Shown in pieces: positions 1-7,507 of a stretch of 64,000 bases of DNA. Below the pieces are notes generated by a model. The model ran no database searches. It saw only the letters and a program-made list of their open reading frames with translations, and was not told where the DNA came from. The DNA is from Alteromonas sp. KUL106. GTDB lineage: Bacteria; Pseudomonadota; Gammaproteobacteria; Enterobacterales; Alteromonadaceae. Numbering within the stretch: position 1 is the stretch's first letter; each line of letters starts with the position of its first letter. Location: positions 59,485-123,484 of the forward strand of contig NZ_BLIG01000046.1 of the NCBI RefSeq assembly GCF_009811415.1. Reading direction: 5' to 3'. The translations under genes were made by a program, and so were the position numbers.

Positions 1-95
1 ACCAATTTAGACTTAGCAAACATGATAATAAATACCAGCGCCAATACGATGGCAATAAACATGCCGACGCCAAGAAATATTTCTACATTATTCAT
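1..95 (-). CDS. nqrF: NqrF, Na+-translocating NADH:quinone reductase subunit F (5' end only)
   Basis: Only the first 31 codons lie in the window; the gene runs off the left edge. The start ATG is read on the minus strand at 95, with a GGGAGC-like ribosome-binding site just upstream. The visible peptide begins MNNVEIFLGVGMF and continues as one hydrophobic helix, matching the single N-terminal membrane anchor of NqrF. The rest of the protein (2Fe-2S ferredoxin-like domain, FAD and NADH domains) is outside. It follows nqrE after 20 bases, in the usual nqrABCDEF order. Identification rests on the short N-terminus plus operon position. Confidence 0.9.
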   Translation of the reverse strand, partial: MNNVEIFLGVGMFIAIVLALVFIIMFAKSKL

Positions 96-115
96 TTATA
101 TGCTCCCGAGCTCTA

Positions 116-724
116 TTACAGCTGAATACCAGTGAATGACTGGAAGCCAAGTGCCATTAGGCCAGCGATCATGAATACAGAACCAAGACCACGAACACCA
201 TCAGGCATATCAGCATACTTCAGCTTTTCACGTACTGCCGCTAGCAACACAATTGCTAGTGCCCAGCCCATACCGCTACCTACGCCGTATACAATGCTTT
301 CAGTAAAGTTGTATTCGCGCTGAACCGCAAATGCCACACCACCAAAGATTGCACAGTTAACGGTAATTAGCGGAAGGAAGATACCGAGTGCGTTGTATAA
401 CGCAGGGAAGAACTTGTCTAAGCTCATCTCTAGAATCTGTACCAACGCCGCAATAACACCGATAAACGTTAGGAAGTTAAGGAAGCTTAGGTCAGCTTCA
501 GGGAAACCTGCCCATGCTAGTGCGCCTGGAGCAAGAATATTTACATAAATAACTTGGTTAACCGGTACAGAGATACCGAGTACCACGATAACGGCAACAC
601 CAAGACCCATAGCAGTTTTAACTTTCTTAGATACCGCTAGGAATGTACACATACCTAAGAAAAGTGATAACGCCATGTTCTCAACGAAAATTGAGCGAAC
701 AAATAACGACAAATAATGTTCCAT
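116..724 (-). CDS. nqrE: NqrE, Na+-NQR membrane subunit E
   Basis: A 202-residue integral membrane protein with about six transmembrane helices. It is one of the two homologous subunits (with NqrD) that carry electrons across the inner membrane in the sodium-pumping NADH:quinone oxidoreductase. Cys26 (LGMCTF) and Cys124 (VNCAIFGG) are present; in the Vibrio enzyme the equivalent cysteines, with those of NqrD, bind an iron-sulfur centre in the membrane. The length is normal for the family. It lies 3 bases after nqrD and 20 before nqrF on the minus strand, so it is clearly cotranscribed. Confidence 0.97.
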   Translation of the reverse strand: MEHYLSLFVRSIFVENMALSLFLGMCTFLAVSKKVKTAMGLGVAVIVVLGISVPVNQVIYVNILAPGALAWAGFPEADLSFLNFLTFIGVIAALVQILEMSLDKFFPALYNALGIFLPLITVNCAIFGGVAFAVQREYNFTESIVYGVGSGMGWALAIVLLAAVREKLKYADMPDGVRGLGSVFMIAGLMALGFQSFTGIQL

Positions 725-727
725 GAC

Positions 728-1360
728 TTACTCCTTAGGCTCTACTTGCTCTGGACGGATAGTACGGATAAACCAAATCATACCGCCGATTAAGAAGAAT
801 GAGCTGAATGGTAGGATTAACAAACCGTTACCCTGATACCAGCCACCGTTTTGAACCAGTGGAAGGATTTCGAAACCTAAAATAGTACCGAAACCAAATA
901 GCTCTTTAATTGTACCAATAACAATTAGAATGAAAGAGTAACCCAAGCCGTTACCAATACCATCAAGGAAGCTCATCAAAGGTGGGCTCTTCATGGCGTA
1001 AGCTTCAGCACGACCCATTACGATACAGTTAGTAATAATCAGACCAACGAAGACCGACAGCTGCTTCGATATTTCATACGAATACGCTTTCAGTATTTGG
1101 TCAACAACGATTACCAACGACGCAATGATGGTCATCTGGATAATAATTCGAACGCTAGATGGGATCTGGTTGCGAATTAGTGAAATAAACAAGTTTGAGA
1201 ACGCTACAACGCTTGTAAGCGCAAGTGACATTACCAATGCTGTCTCCAGCTTAGTGGTAATTGCCAGTGCTGAACAGATACCCAATACCTGTAGGGCGAT
1301 CGGGTTGTTGTCCAGGATCGGCCCAAAGAGGGCCTTTTTCATTTCTTTAGTATCTGCCAT
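728..1360 (-). CDS. nqrD: NqrD, Na+-NQR membrane subunit D
   Basis: A 210-residue polytopic membrane protein, paralogous to NqrE and of the Rnf/Nqr D-E superfamily. Cys29 (LGICSAL) and Cys112 (ITNCIVMG) sit at the positions of the cysteines that co-ligate the membrane iron-sulfur centre in the Vibrio cholerae enzyme. The N-terminal LFGPILDNNP segment is characteristic. It lies between nqrC (10 bases) and nqrE (3 bases) on the same strand. Nothing unusual was seen. Confidence 0.97.
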   Translation of the reverse strand: MADTKEMKKALFGPILDNNPIALQVLGICSALAITTKLETALVMSLALTSVVAFSNLFISLIRNQIPSSVRIIIQMTIIASLVIVVDQILKAYSYEISKQLSVFVGLIITNCIVMGRAEAYAMKSPPLMSFLDGIGNGLGYSFILIVIGTIKELFGFGTILGFEILPLVQNGGWYQGNGLLILPFSSFFLIGGMIWFIRTIRPEQVEPKE

Positions 1361-1370
1361 GAGACTTCCC

Positions 1371-2135
1371 TTATGAACGCCATGCTTGGTTCTTCAGGAA
1401 CTGGCCGAAGCCTTGCTCGCCTACCCAGTAACGTACTGTGTTTTCAACACCGTTGCTGGTTAGGGTTGCACCTGAAAGCGCATCGATAGTGTGAGGATTG
1501 CTAGGGTTAGCATTTTTCACTACGCGAATAGCAACTTCGCCATTCTCGTAAAGCTCTTTGCCGTCCCATTTGTCCTGCCAAGCAGGGTTTTGCACTTCAC
1601 CACCTAGTCCTGGCGTTTCTTTTTGCTGATAGTAAATAAGCTCGCGAACCGTTTGGCCGTCTGCGTCTACCGCTAAGAAACCGTACATAAGATCCCAAAG
1701 GCCGCTGCCGTGTACAGGAAGAATGATACGAGATACATCACCTGCGTCATCGCGAACTAAGTAAACACTAGCCACGTTAGGGCGGCGTTGAAAACCAACA
1801 TTGCTGTTAGTGACCTTAGTGCTGTACTCAGTCTCTTTGGCTGCTTTATACATATCGTAATCTGGCTTAGGCGCTTCTACGAAAGTACCTTCGTCAAGAT
1901 TTACATAACGCTGCTCTACTCGCTCGCTGTACGTGCTTTCAATTGCGCTATTGCTCATGCCCATTTCATAAAGGCCTGCAGCATTAAGAATGTTGCTCTT
2001 TTTATCGAGAGCAGCGTTTGTTTGTTGTAGAGAGCGAAGGCCAACCGCCGCGCCAGAAACAACAATTGAACAAACTAAACATACGGCAACAACAATACCT
2101 ACCGTTTTGCCTAAAGATTCTTTCTTAGCCGACAC
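1371..2135 (-). CDS. nqrC: NqrC, Na+-NQR FMN-binding subunit C
   Basis: A 254-residue protein with one N-terminal transmembrane helix (about residues 11-33) and a large periplasmic FMN-binding domain. The SGAT motif near residues 221-224 supplies the threonine to which FMN is covalently attached as a phosphoester; this requires the flavin transferase ApbE, whose gene is not in the window. The subunit passes electrons between NqrB and the D/E pair. Its start overlaps the end of nqrB by 11 bases, which suggests translational coupling. Confidence 0.97.
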   Translation of the reverse strand: MSAKKESLGKTVGIVVAVCLVCSIVVSGAAVGLRSLQQTNAALDKKSNILNAAGLYEMGMSNSAIESTYSERVEQRYVNLDEGTFVEAPKPDYDMYKAAKETEYSTKVTNSNVGFQRRPNVASVYLVRDDAGDVSRIILPVHGSGLWDLMYGFLAVDADGQTVRELIYYQQKETPGLGGEVQNPAWQDKWDGKELYENGEVAIRVVKNANPSNPHTIDALSGATLTSNGVENTVRYWVGEQGFGQFLKNQAWRS

Positions 2136-3327
2136 GTGCTACCCTCCGCTTGATATTGCTTTGTGCGACGAAATAGTCGAACAGTGGCGCCCACAAGTTA
2201 GCAAACAGAATTGCTAGCATTACACCTTCAGGGAAGGCTGGGTTTAGGACGCGGATTAGTACCGTCATGAAACCAATGAAGATACCGTAAGCCCACTTGC
2301 CCTGGTTTGTGAACGACGCAGAAACTGGGTCTGTCGCCATAAAGAACATACCAAAAGCAAGACCACCAACAACAAAGTGCCAATGAGCAGGCATTGCAAA
2401 CATAGGGTTAGTATCGCTGCCGATTAGGTTTAGCAAGGTTGCGAAGAACGCCACACCAATTGCTACACCAGCAACAATGCGCCAGCTTGCTATACGCATG
2501 TACATGATGAACAAGCCACCAAGAATAATAGCAAGTGTAGACACCTCACCCGCTGAACCTGAGATAGTACCGATGAAGCTGTTCATCCACTGATCCATGT
2601 TCGCGTAATCAAGGTTGCCAGAAGCCGCTTGGCTTAGAGACGTTGCACCAGAATAACCATCTGCCGCTACCCATACTTGGTCACCTGAAATTTGCGCAGG
2701 ATACGCAAAGTAAAGGAATGCACGACCAGACAATGCTGGGTTAAGGAAGTTGCGACCTGTACCACCGAATACTTCTTTCGCAATAACAACACCGAAGGTA
2801 ATACCTAGTGCGACTTGCCATAGAGGAATCGTGGCTGGAAGTGTTAGTGCGAACAGTACCGATGTAACGAAGAAACCTTCGTTAACTTCGTGTTTGCGCA
2901 CAGAGGCAAACAATACTTCCCAGAAACCACCTACTGCGAACGTTACCGCGTAGATTGGCAACCAGAAACATGCGCCATAAAAGAATAGACCTAATGTGCC
3001 CGCATTTGCCAAGTCACCGCCAAGAGCAGCATACAGGCCCGCTTGCCATGTATCAGGTAGAGTTCCTGCACCAGCTGCAATTGCTTCTTGCGCTTGGAAA
3101 CCGATGTTATACATACCAAAGAACATAGCTGGGAATGTTGCCATCCATACCATGATCATGATGCGCTTAAGGTCAATGCTGTCACGCACGTGCGTGTTAG
3201 CTTTGTTTACTTTACCCGGGGTGTAGAAAATGGTCGCCGCAGCTTCGTAAAGCGCATACCACTTTTCATGCTTACCACCTGGTTCGAAGTTTGGTTCGAT
3301 TTTTTCTAAATACGCTTTTAAACCCAT
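2125..3327 (-). CDS. nqrB: NqrB, Na+-NQR membrane subunit B
   Basis: A 400-residue membrane subunit with about ten helices that forms the sodium channel and carries covalent FMN and riboflavin. The flavinylation motif SGAT is visible in GYSGATSLSQ, with the acceptor threonine near residue 229. The N-terminus (MGLKAYLEKIEPNFEPGGK) is typical of the family. The ATG is 3 bases after the nqrA stop codon. The 3' end overlaps nqrC. Length and motifs are those of an intact, functional subunit. Confidence 0.97.
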   Translation of the reverse strand: MGLKAYLEKIEPNFEPGGKHEKWYALYEAAATIFYTPGKVNKANTHVRDSIDLKRIMIMVWMATFPAMFFGMYNIGFQAQEAIAAGAGTLPDTWQAGLYAALGGDLANAGTLGLFFYGACFWLPIYAVTFAVGGFWEVLFASVRKHEVNEGFFVTSVLFALTLPATIPLWQVALGITFGVVIAKEVFGGTGRNFLNPALSGRAFLYFAYPAQISGDQVWVAADGYSGATSLSQAASGNLDYANMDQWMNSFIGTISGSAGEVSTLAIILGGLFIMYMRIASWRIVAGVAIGVAFFATLLNLIGSDTNPMFAMPAHWHFVVGGLAFGMFFMATDPVSASFTNQGKWAYGIFIGFMTVLIRVLNPAFPEGVMLAILFANLWAPLFDYFVAQSNIKRRVARVG

Positions 3328-3330
3328 GAC

Positions 3331-4671
3331 TTAACCCTCTTTCTCTATCGTGGTCAAACAGTCGCGTAAAATAGGAGCATAATTGTATTTGCCAGGGCAT
3401 ACATAAGTACACAATGCCAAATCTTCTTCGTCCAACTCTAAGCAACCCAACGTCTGAGCACCGTCAGTATCACCAGAAATCAGGTCCCTAAGCAGAAGCG
3501 TAGGAATGATATCTAGGGGCATAACGCGTTCGTAATTACCAATTGGAACCATAGAACGTTCAGAACCATTGGTAGTTGTTGTCATATCAAATGTCTTGCT
3601 GCTACTTAGGTGACCTAAGTAAGCACGAGTCACTGAGTGCTTATCTGAACCTGGAGTAATCCAGCCAAATAGCTTTTTCTCGCGACCTTCTTTTAGTAGT
3701 GAAACTTGGGTGTGGAAACGACCTAGGAAGCCGTGAACGCCCATCGCTGTCGTACCGCTAAGTACAGAACCAGAGATAACACGTACTTCACCGTCTACTT
3801 GCTCGTTCGCAGTTAGCTCGGTCAAGTCTGCGCCAATAACCGTGCGCACTAGGCGTGGATTGGTTGCTGCAGGCCCTGCAAGTGAAATAACACGACGGTT
3901 ATCTAGCTCACCAGAGGTTAGCAATGCACCAATGGCCATGACGTCTTGGTAGTTGATGTGCCAAACCGTTTTGTTCATGCCAGCAGAATCAAGGAAGTGG
4001 ATGTGAGTACCCGGTAGGCCCGCAGGGTGAGGACCGCCAAATTCTTCAACATCAACTGCCGCATCGCCAGTAGCAACAGAAGCACCTGCCGCTTTACAAA
4101 CGTAAGTCTTGCCGCCGCTCAATTGCGTTACCGCTTTAAGACCATTTACGAAATCGTCTTGGCGCTCAGCAATAATCACAGCAGGATCTGCTGCCAGTGG
4201 ATTGGTATCCATTGCTGTAACGAAAATTGAACTTGGAACAGAGTCTAGCTTTGGAGATTTGCTAAATGGACGCGTACGGAACGCTGTCCACATGCCAGAC
4301 TCTACAAGGATTGACTGAAGCTGCTCACGTGAAGCGCTCGCGATCTGGTCAGCTGCAATTTTATCGAAGGTTACAGCATCGCTGCCGTTTACTTTGATAA
4401 CTACAGACTGAAGAACACGTTTTGCACCACGGTTAACCTCTACCACTTCACCCGCTGCTGGGGCAGTGAATTTAACGCCAGGGTTCTTTTTGTCTTCAAA
4501 AAGCACCTGACCTTTCTTCACTACATCGCCAACTTGGACGTGCATGGTAGGGCGCATACCCACATATTCTTCTCCCAGAATGGCAACGCGCGTTGCAGCA
4601 GATGCATCAGCAATCTCCTGCTTTGGCGCTCCCTCAATTGGGAGGTCGAGACCTTTCTTGATTTTTATCAT
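3331..4671 (-). CDS. nqrA: NqrA, Na+-NQR peripheral subunit A
   Basis: First gene of the nqr operon. I place the start at 4671, giving 446 residues beginning MIKIKKGLDLPIEGAP, the standard NqrA N-terminus. The reading frame is open for 26 more codons upstream, but that extension has no family character. NqrA is the cytoplasmic-side subunit reported to bind quinone. The Shine-Dalgarno sequence is weak. The promoter must lie in the approximately 440-bp gap between this gene and the terminator behind fabV. Confidence 0.96.
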   Translation of the reverse strand: MIKIKKGLDLPIEGAPKQEIADASAATRVAILGEEYVGMRPTMHVQVGDVVKKGQVLFEDKKNPGVKFTAPAAGEVVEVNRGAKRVLQSVVIKVNGSDAVTFDKIAADQIASASREQLQSILVESGMWTAFRTRPFSKSPKLDSVPSSIFVTAMDTNPLAADPAVIIAERQDDFVNGLKAVTQLSGGKTYVCKAAGASVATGDAAVDVEEFGGPHPAGLPGTHIHFLDSAGMNKTVWHINYQDVMAIGALLTSGELDNRRVISLAGPAATNPRLVRTVIGADLTELTANEQVDGEVRVISGSVLSGTTAMGVHGFLGRFHTQVSLLKEGREKKLFGWITPGSDKHSVTRAYLGHLSSSKTFDMTTTTNGSERSMVPIGNYERVMPLDIIPTLLLRDLISGDTDGAQTLGCLELDEEDLALCTYVCPGKYNYAPILRDCLTTIEKEG

Positions 4672-5115
4672 ATGTAATCGCACTACTCTAATAGAAATAC
4701 CCTTTTGCATGACCGCAGGAAACCTGCCTGTCAGCATGCAAAAGCGCACTATTAACAGGTGTAAAACACCTTTTCGTTGTTGATTGATGGAACTTGCTGC
4801 AATTGCTACGGTCAGCCTGTTATGAAGCCGTAACGCATAATTCCTTTTGCGGACGTCTAATTCGCCCTTTCTTTATAGACCACCAGCAGAAATTAGCACT
4901 TATTAATATTGTGATATTGCTGCAATCGCTACTGCTGTTTTGGTAGAGGCAGAAAAGACCCCTACTTAATTTCGGGATTTTAGCATTAACCCATACGTTT
5001 GTGCCACGCTATTTAAAGATAAAGACAAATTTTTCTACAATTTAATGTAAACCACTGGCCTTACTCGTTTACACAATGTCTTTGTTATACTTATAGCAGC
5101 GTGTAAATCAGCGTA
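4672..5115. other. Intergenic region upstream of the nqr operon
   Basis: About 440 bases between nqrA and the terminator that follows fabV. No convincing gene is present. It should contain the nqr promoter, but I could not fix -35/-10 boxes by eye. Two near-identical 16-mers, TTGCTGCAATTGCTAC at 4794-4809 and TTGCTGCAATCGCTAC at 4917-4932, lie 123 bases apart in the same orientation and may be regulatory or a chance similarity. Confidence 0.6.
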
Positions 5116-5143
5116 AAAAAGCCGTCGAATCAGACGGCTTTTT
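5116..5143 (-). terminator. Rho-independent terminator downstream of fabV
   Basis: GCCGTC (5121-5126) pairs with GACGGC (5133-5138) around a 6-base loop, with six A before and five T after. It can therefore work in both directions. It lies 40 bases beyond the fabV stop codon and separates fabV from the nqr operon. Confidence 0.85.
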
Positions 5144-5182
5144 ATACATACACGAAAAGTTAAATGTTAGTAATATCAGATT

Positions 5183-6361
5183 TTACCACTTAACTAATGG
5201 CTCAACATCGCTGTCATAATCGACGCTTTCTATATCAAAACCAAACAACTTTAAAAATTCGTGGTGGTAACCTTCGTAGTCACTTAAGTCATGAAAGTTC
5301 TCTTGTGTCACCTGGTCCCATAACGCTTTAATTTTCGCTTGGGTCGCGTCGTTCGTTTCTTTGCCATCCATTCGATAACGGTTTGATTCATCTAATGTTG
5401 GGGTATTGCCAAACAGACACTGAGTGAACAAGCCGTATATCTGTTCAATACAGCCTTCATGCGTTCCTTCCTCTTTCATGACCTTATAAATAAGTGAAAT
5501 ATAAAGAGGCATTACAGGAATAGCCGAGCTTGCTTGCGTGACCAGCGCTTTTAACGAGCTCACATTGGCTTGCACAAGTAACTCGCTGTTTTTACCAATG
5601 ATGGCCGCGGCGGCACGGTCTAAGTCTTCTTTCGCTTTTCCTATGGTCGCCTGCCCATAGATAGGCCATGTCAACTCTTTACCGATATAGGTATATGCAG
5701 TGGTTTTACAGCCTTCAGCAAGTACATCTGCGTCACGTAGAAAGTCCATCCAACGCTCCCAATCCTCGCCCCCCATCACTTTGATGGTGTTAAGGATCTC
5801 TTCGTCGTTAGCTGGCTCTAGCGACACTTCGTGTACTTTATCTTTATCGGTATCGTAAGTTTTGGTGGTATACGCCTCACCCACCGGCTTTAGGGTAGAT
5901 TTGTAGGTAATACCTGTTTCAGGATCAGTTCTGCGCGGGGAAGCAAGGCTATAGATAACCAAGTCAACCTTGCCCATTTCACTTTTTATTTTTTCGATGG
6001 TTTCATTTTTAATCTCATCAGAAAACGCATCGCCATTGATGGTGTCAGCGAAAAGGCCTTTCGCTCGTGCTTGTTCGTGAAACGCCGCAGTATTATACCA
6101 ACCCGCAGTACCCGTTTTGCGCTCTGTTGGTTCTTTTTCAAAACACACACCCAGCGTTTTGGCACCGTAGCCAAATGCAGAGGTAATGCGCGATGCTAAG
6201 CCGTAACCTGTAGAACTACCAATAACGAGTACATTTTTAGGGCCTTCGCCTAAGTCACCTTTTGCTTCCACATAAGCAATTTGTTCTTCAACCGCTTTTG
6301 CGCAGCCTACCGGGTGCGCGTTAGTACAAATGAAGCCTCTCACTTTAGGCTTGATAACCAT
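5183..6361 (-). CDS. fabV: FabV, NADH-dependent trans-2-enoyl-ACP reductase
   Basis: A 392-residue enzyme that catalyses the last reduction in each round of fatty-acid elongation and is naturally insensitive to triclosan. Support: the N-terminus (MVIKPKVRGFICTNAHPVGC) is diagnostic of FabV/TER, and GSSTGYGLASR near residue 50 is the NAD-binding glycine motif. The FabV active-site pattern Y-x8-K occurs in IYGQATIGKAK near residues 235-244. Length matches the 390-400 residues of the family. It is a single-gene unit with its own terminator. I see no fabI in the window, so whether FabV is the only enoyl reductase cannot be judged. Confidence 0.97.
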   Translation of the reverse strand: MVIKPKVRGFICTNAHPVGCAKAVEEQIAYVEAKGDLGEGPKNVLVIGSSTGYGLASRITSAFGYGAKTLGVCFEKEPTERKTGTAGWYNTAAFHEQARAKGLFADTINGDAFSDEIKNETIEKIKSEMGKVDLVIYSLASPRRTDPETGITYKSTLKPVGEAYTTKTYDTDKDKVHEVSLEPANDEEILNTIKVMGGEDWERWMDFLRDADVLAEGCKTTAYTYIGKELTWPIYGQATIGKAKEDLDRAAAAIIGKNSELLVQANVSSLKALVTQASSAIPVMPLYISLIYKVMKEEGTHEGCIEQIYGLFTQCLFGNTPTLDESNRYRMDGKETNDATQAKIKALWDQVTQENFHDLSDYEGYHHEFLKLFGFDIESVDYDSDVEPLVKW

Positions 6362-6653
6362 AATAATTTTCCTTATTTGAGCGTGGGGCTATTGTAATGC
6401 CGAAGCCACTGATAACAACTCGGAGCAGATGAAACCTAGCATATCGCAAACGCAAGGCGACACCAATGAAACAACGTACCAAATTGAGGTTTGCTTTGTA
6501 TTTAAGAGAAAAGACAGAGAAGAAAAGAGAAAGAAACATTAGGCCATAACGCTAAACTTAGCGAAGTGCGGGCTAATATTTAAAGTGCTATGAACTATGA
6601 ATAAGAAGAGATGGAACACAGGTGTACAGAACTGCACACCTGGGAACAACACA

Positions 6654-7274
6654 TTAACCTAGAACGTCAAGAAGTTCTACGTCAAAGATAAGCGTGCTGT
6701 ACGGTACGATAGCAGCACCCGCACCTTGCTCACCGTAGGCAAGATCATGTGGTACATACAGACGATATTTAGCACCTACTTTCATAAGTTGAAGCGCTTC
6801 AGTCCAACCTTTAATGACGCCGCCTACTGGGAATTCAGCCGGCTGACCGCGCTCATAAGAGCTGTCAAAAGTAGAACCATTGATAAGCGTACCGTGATAG
6901 TGAACGCGTACTGTGCTTGACGCAACAGGCGTTTCACCGTCACCTTCAGCAATAACTTCATATTGAAGACCTGATTCAGTAACCGTTACCTCGTCGCGTT
7001 TCGCATTTTCTTCAAGGTACTTTGTGCCTTCTTCAATAACCGCTTTGCTTGCTTCTTCTTTGGCCGCCTGCATACGCTTGTGAATTTCGCCGAACGCATC
7101 ACGTAGTGTGTCGTTATCAACCTGAGGTGCTTGGCCTGCGAAGGCGTCTTTTAGGCCAGCTACAACTGCGTCGATCGCGAGTCCGTCAAACGGATTTGAT
7201 TGCAATTGTTGACCCATTTGAAAACCAATGCCGTAACTTGCTTGGGTTTCTACTGTATTGAATGTATCAGTCAC
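6654..7274 (-). CDS. fklB: FKBP-type peptidyl-prolyl cis-trans isomerase (FklB-like)
   Basis: Start chosen at GTG 7274, which follows an AGGAG ribosome-binding site at good spacing and gives 206 residues beginning (V)TDTFNTVETQASYGIG, as in E. coli FklB. The frame is open 12 codons further upstream, but that part is not family-like. An N-terminal dimerisation domain (about residues 10-95) precedes a C-terminal FKBP domain, whose signatures are VRVHYHGTLINGSTFDSSY and LAYGEQG. There is no signal peptide, so a cytoplasmic protein-folding role is likely. A weak hairpin at 6619-6642 lies downstream but lacks a good T-tract. Confidence 0.93.
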   Translation of the reverse strand: MTDTFNTVETQASYGIGFQMGQQLQSNPFDGLAIDAVVAGLKDAFAGQAPQVDNDTLRDAFGEIHKRMQAAKEEASKAVIEEGTKYLEENAKRDEVTVTESGLQYEVIAEGDGETPVASSTVRVHYHGTLINGSTFDSSYERGQPAEFPVGGVIKGWTEALQLMKVGAKYRLYVPHDLAYGEQGAGAAIVPYSTLIFDVELLDVLG

Positions 7275-7507
7275 AAGAACTCCTGAAATTAAATTACAAA
7301 TGCAGTACAAATTTCAAACAAAACGCGTAGCGCGAGAATGTTTCTGCATTTTCCGGTGCAAGAGTGTACCACACCACAAAATATCTTGCTTTGAGCAATG
7401 TTAATTAGGGTGTAAAAGTATCAAAATGTTGTAAATTATAACCGAAAGTGGTTAGACAAGTCGCAAAGGACACAGTATGGTTAAGGCCATATATTTAGGA
7501 GGATAGC

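Noticed and set aside
2125..2135. Overlap of nqrB and nqrC as a possible frameshift
   Set aside because: Both proteins are full length with normal ends; an 11-base overlap is ordinary translational coupling.
6619..6642. CAGGTGT/ACACCTG hairpin after fklB as terminator
   Set aside because: No T-tract follows on the minus strand; too weak to list as a terminator.
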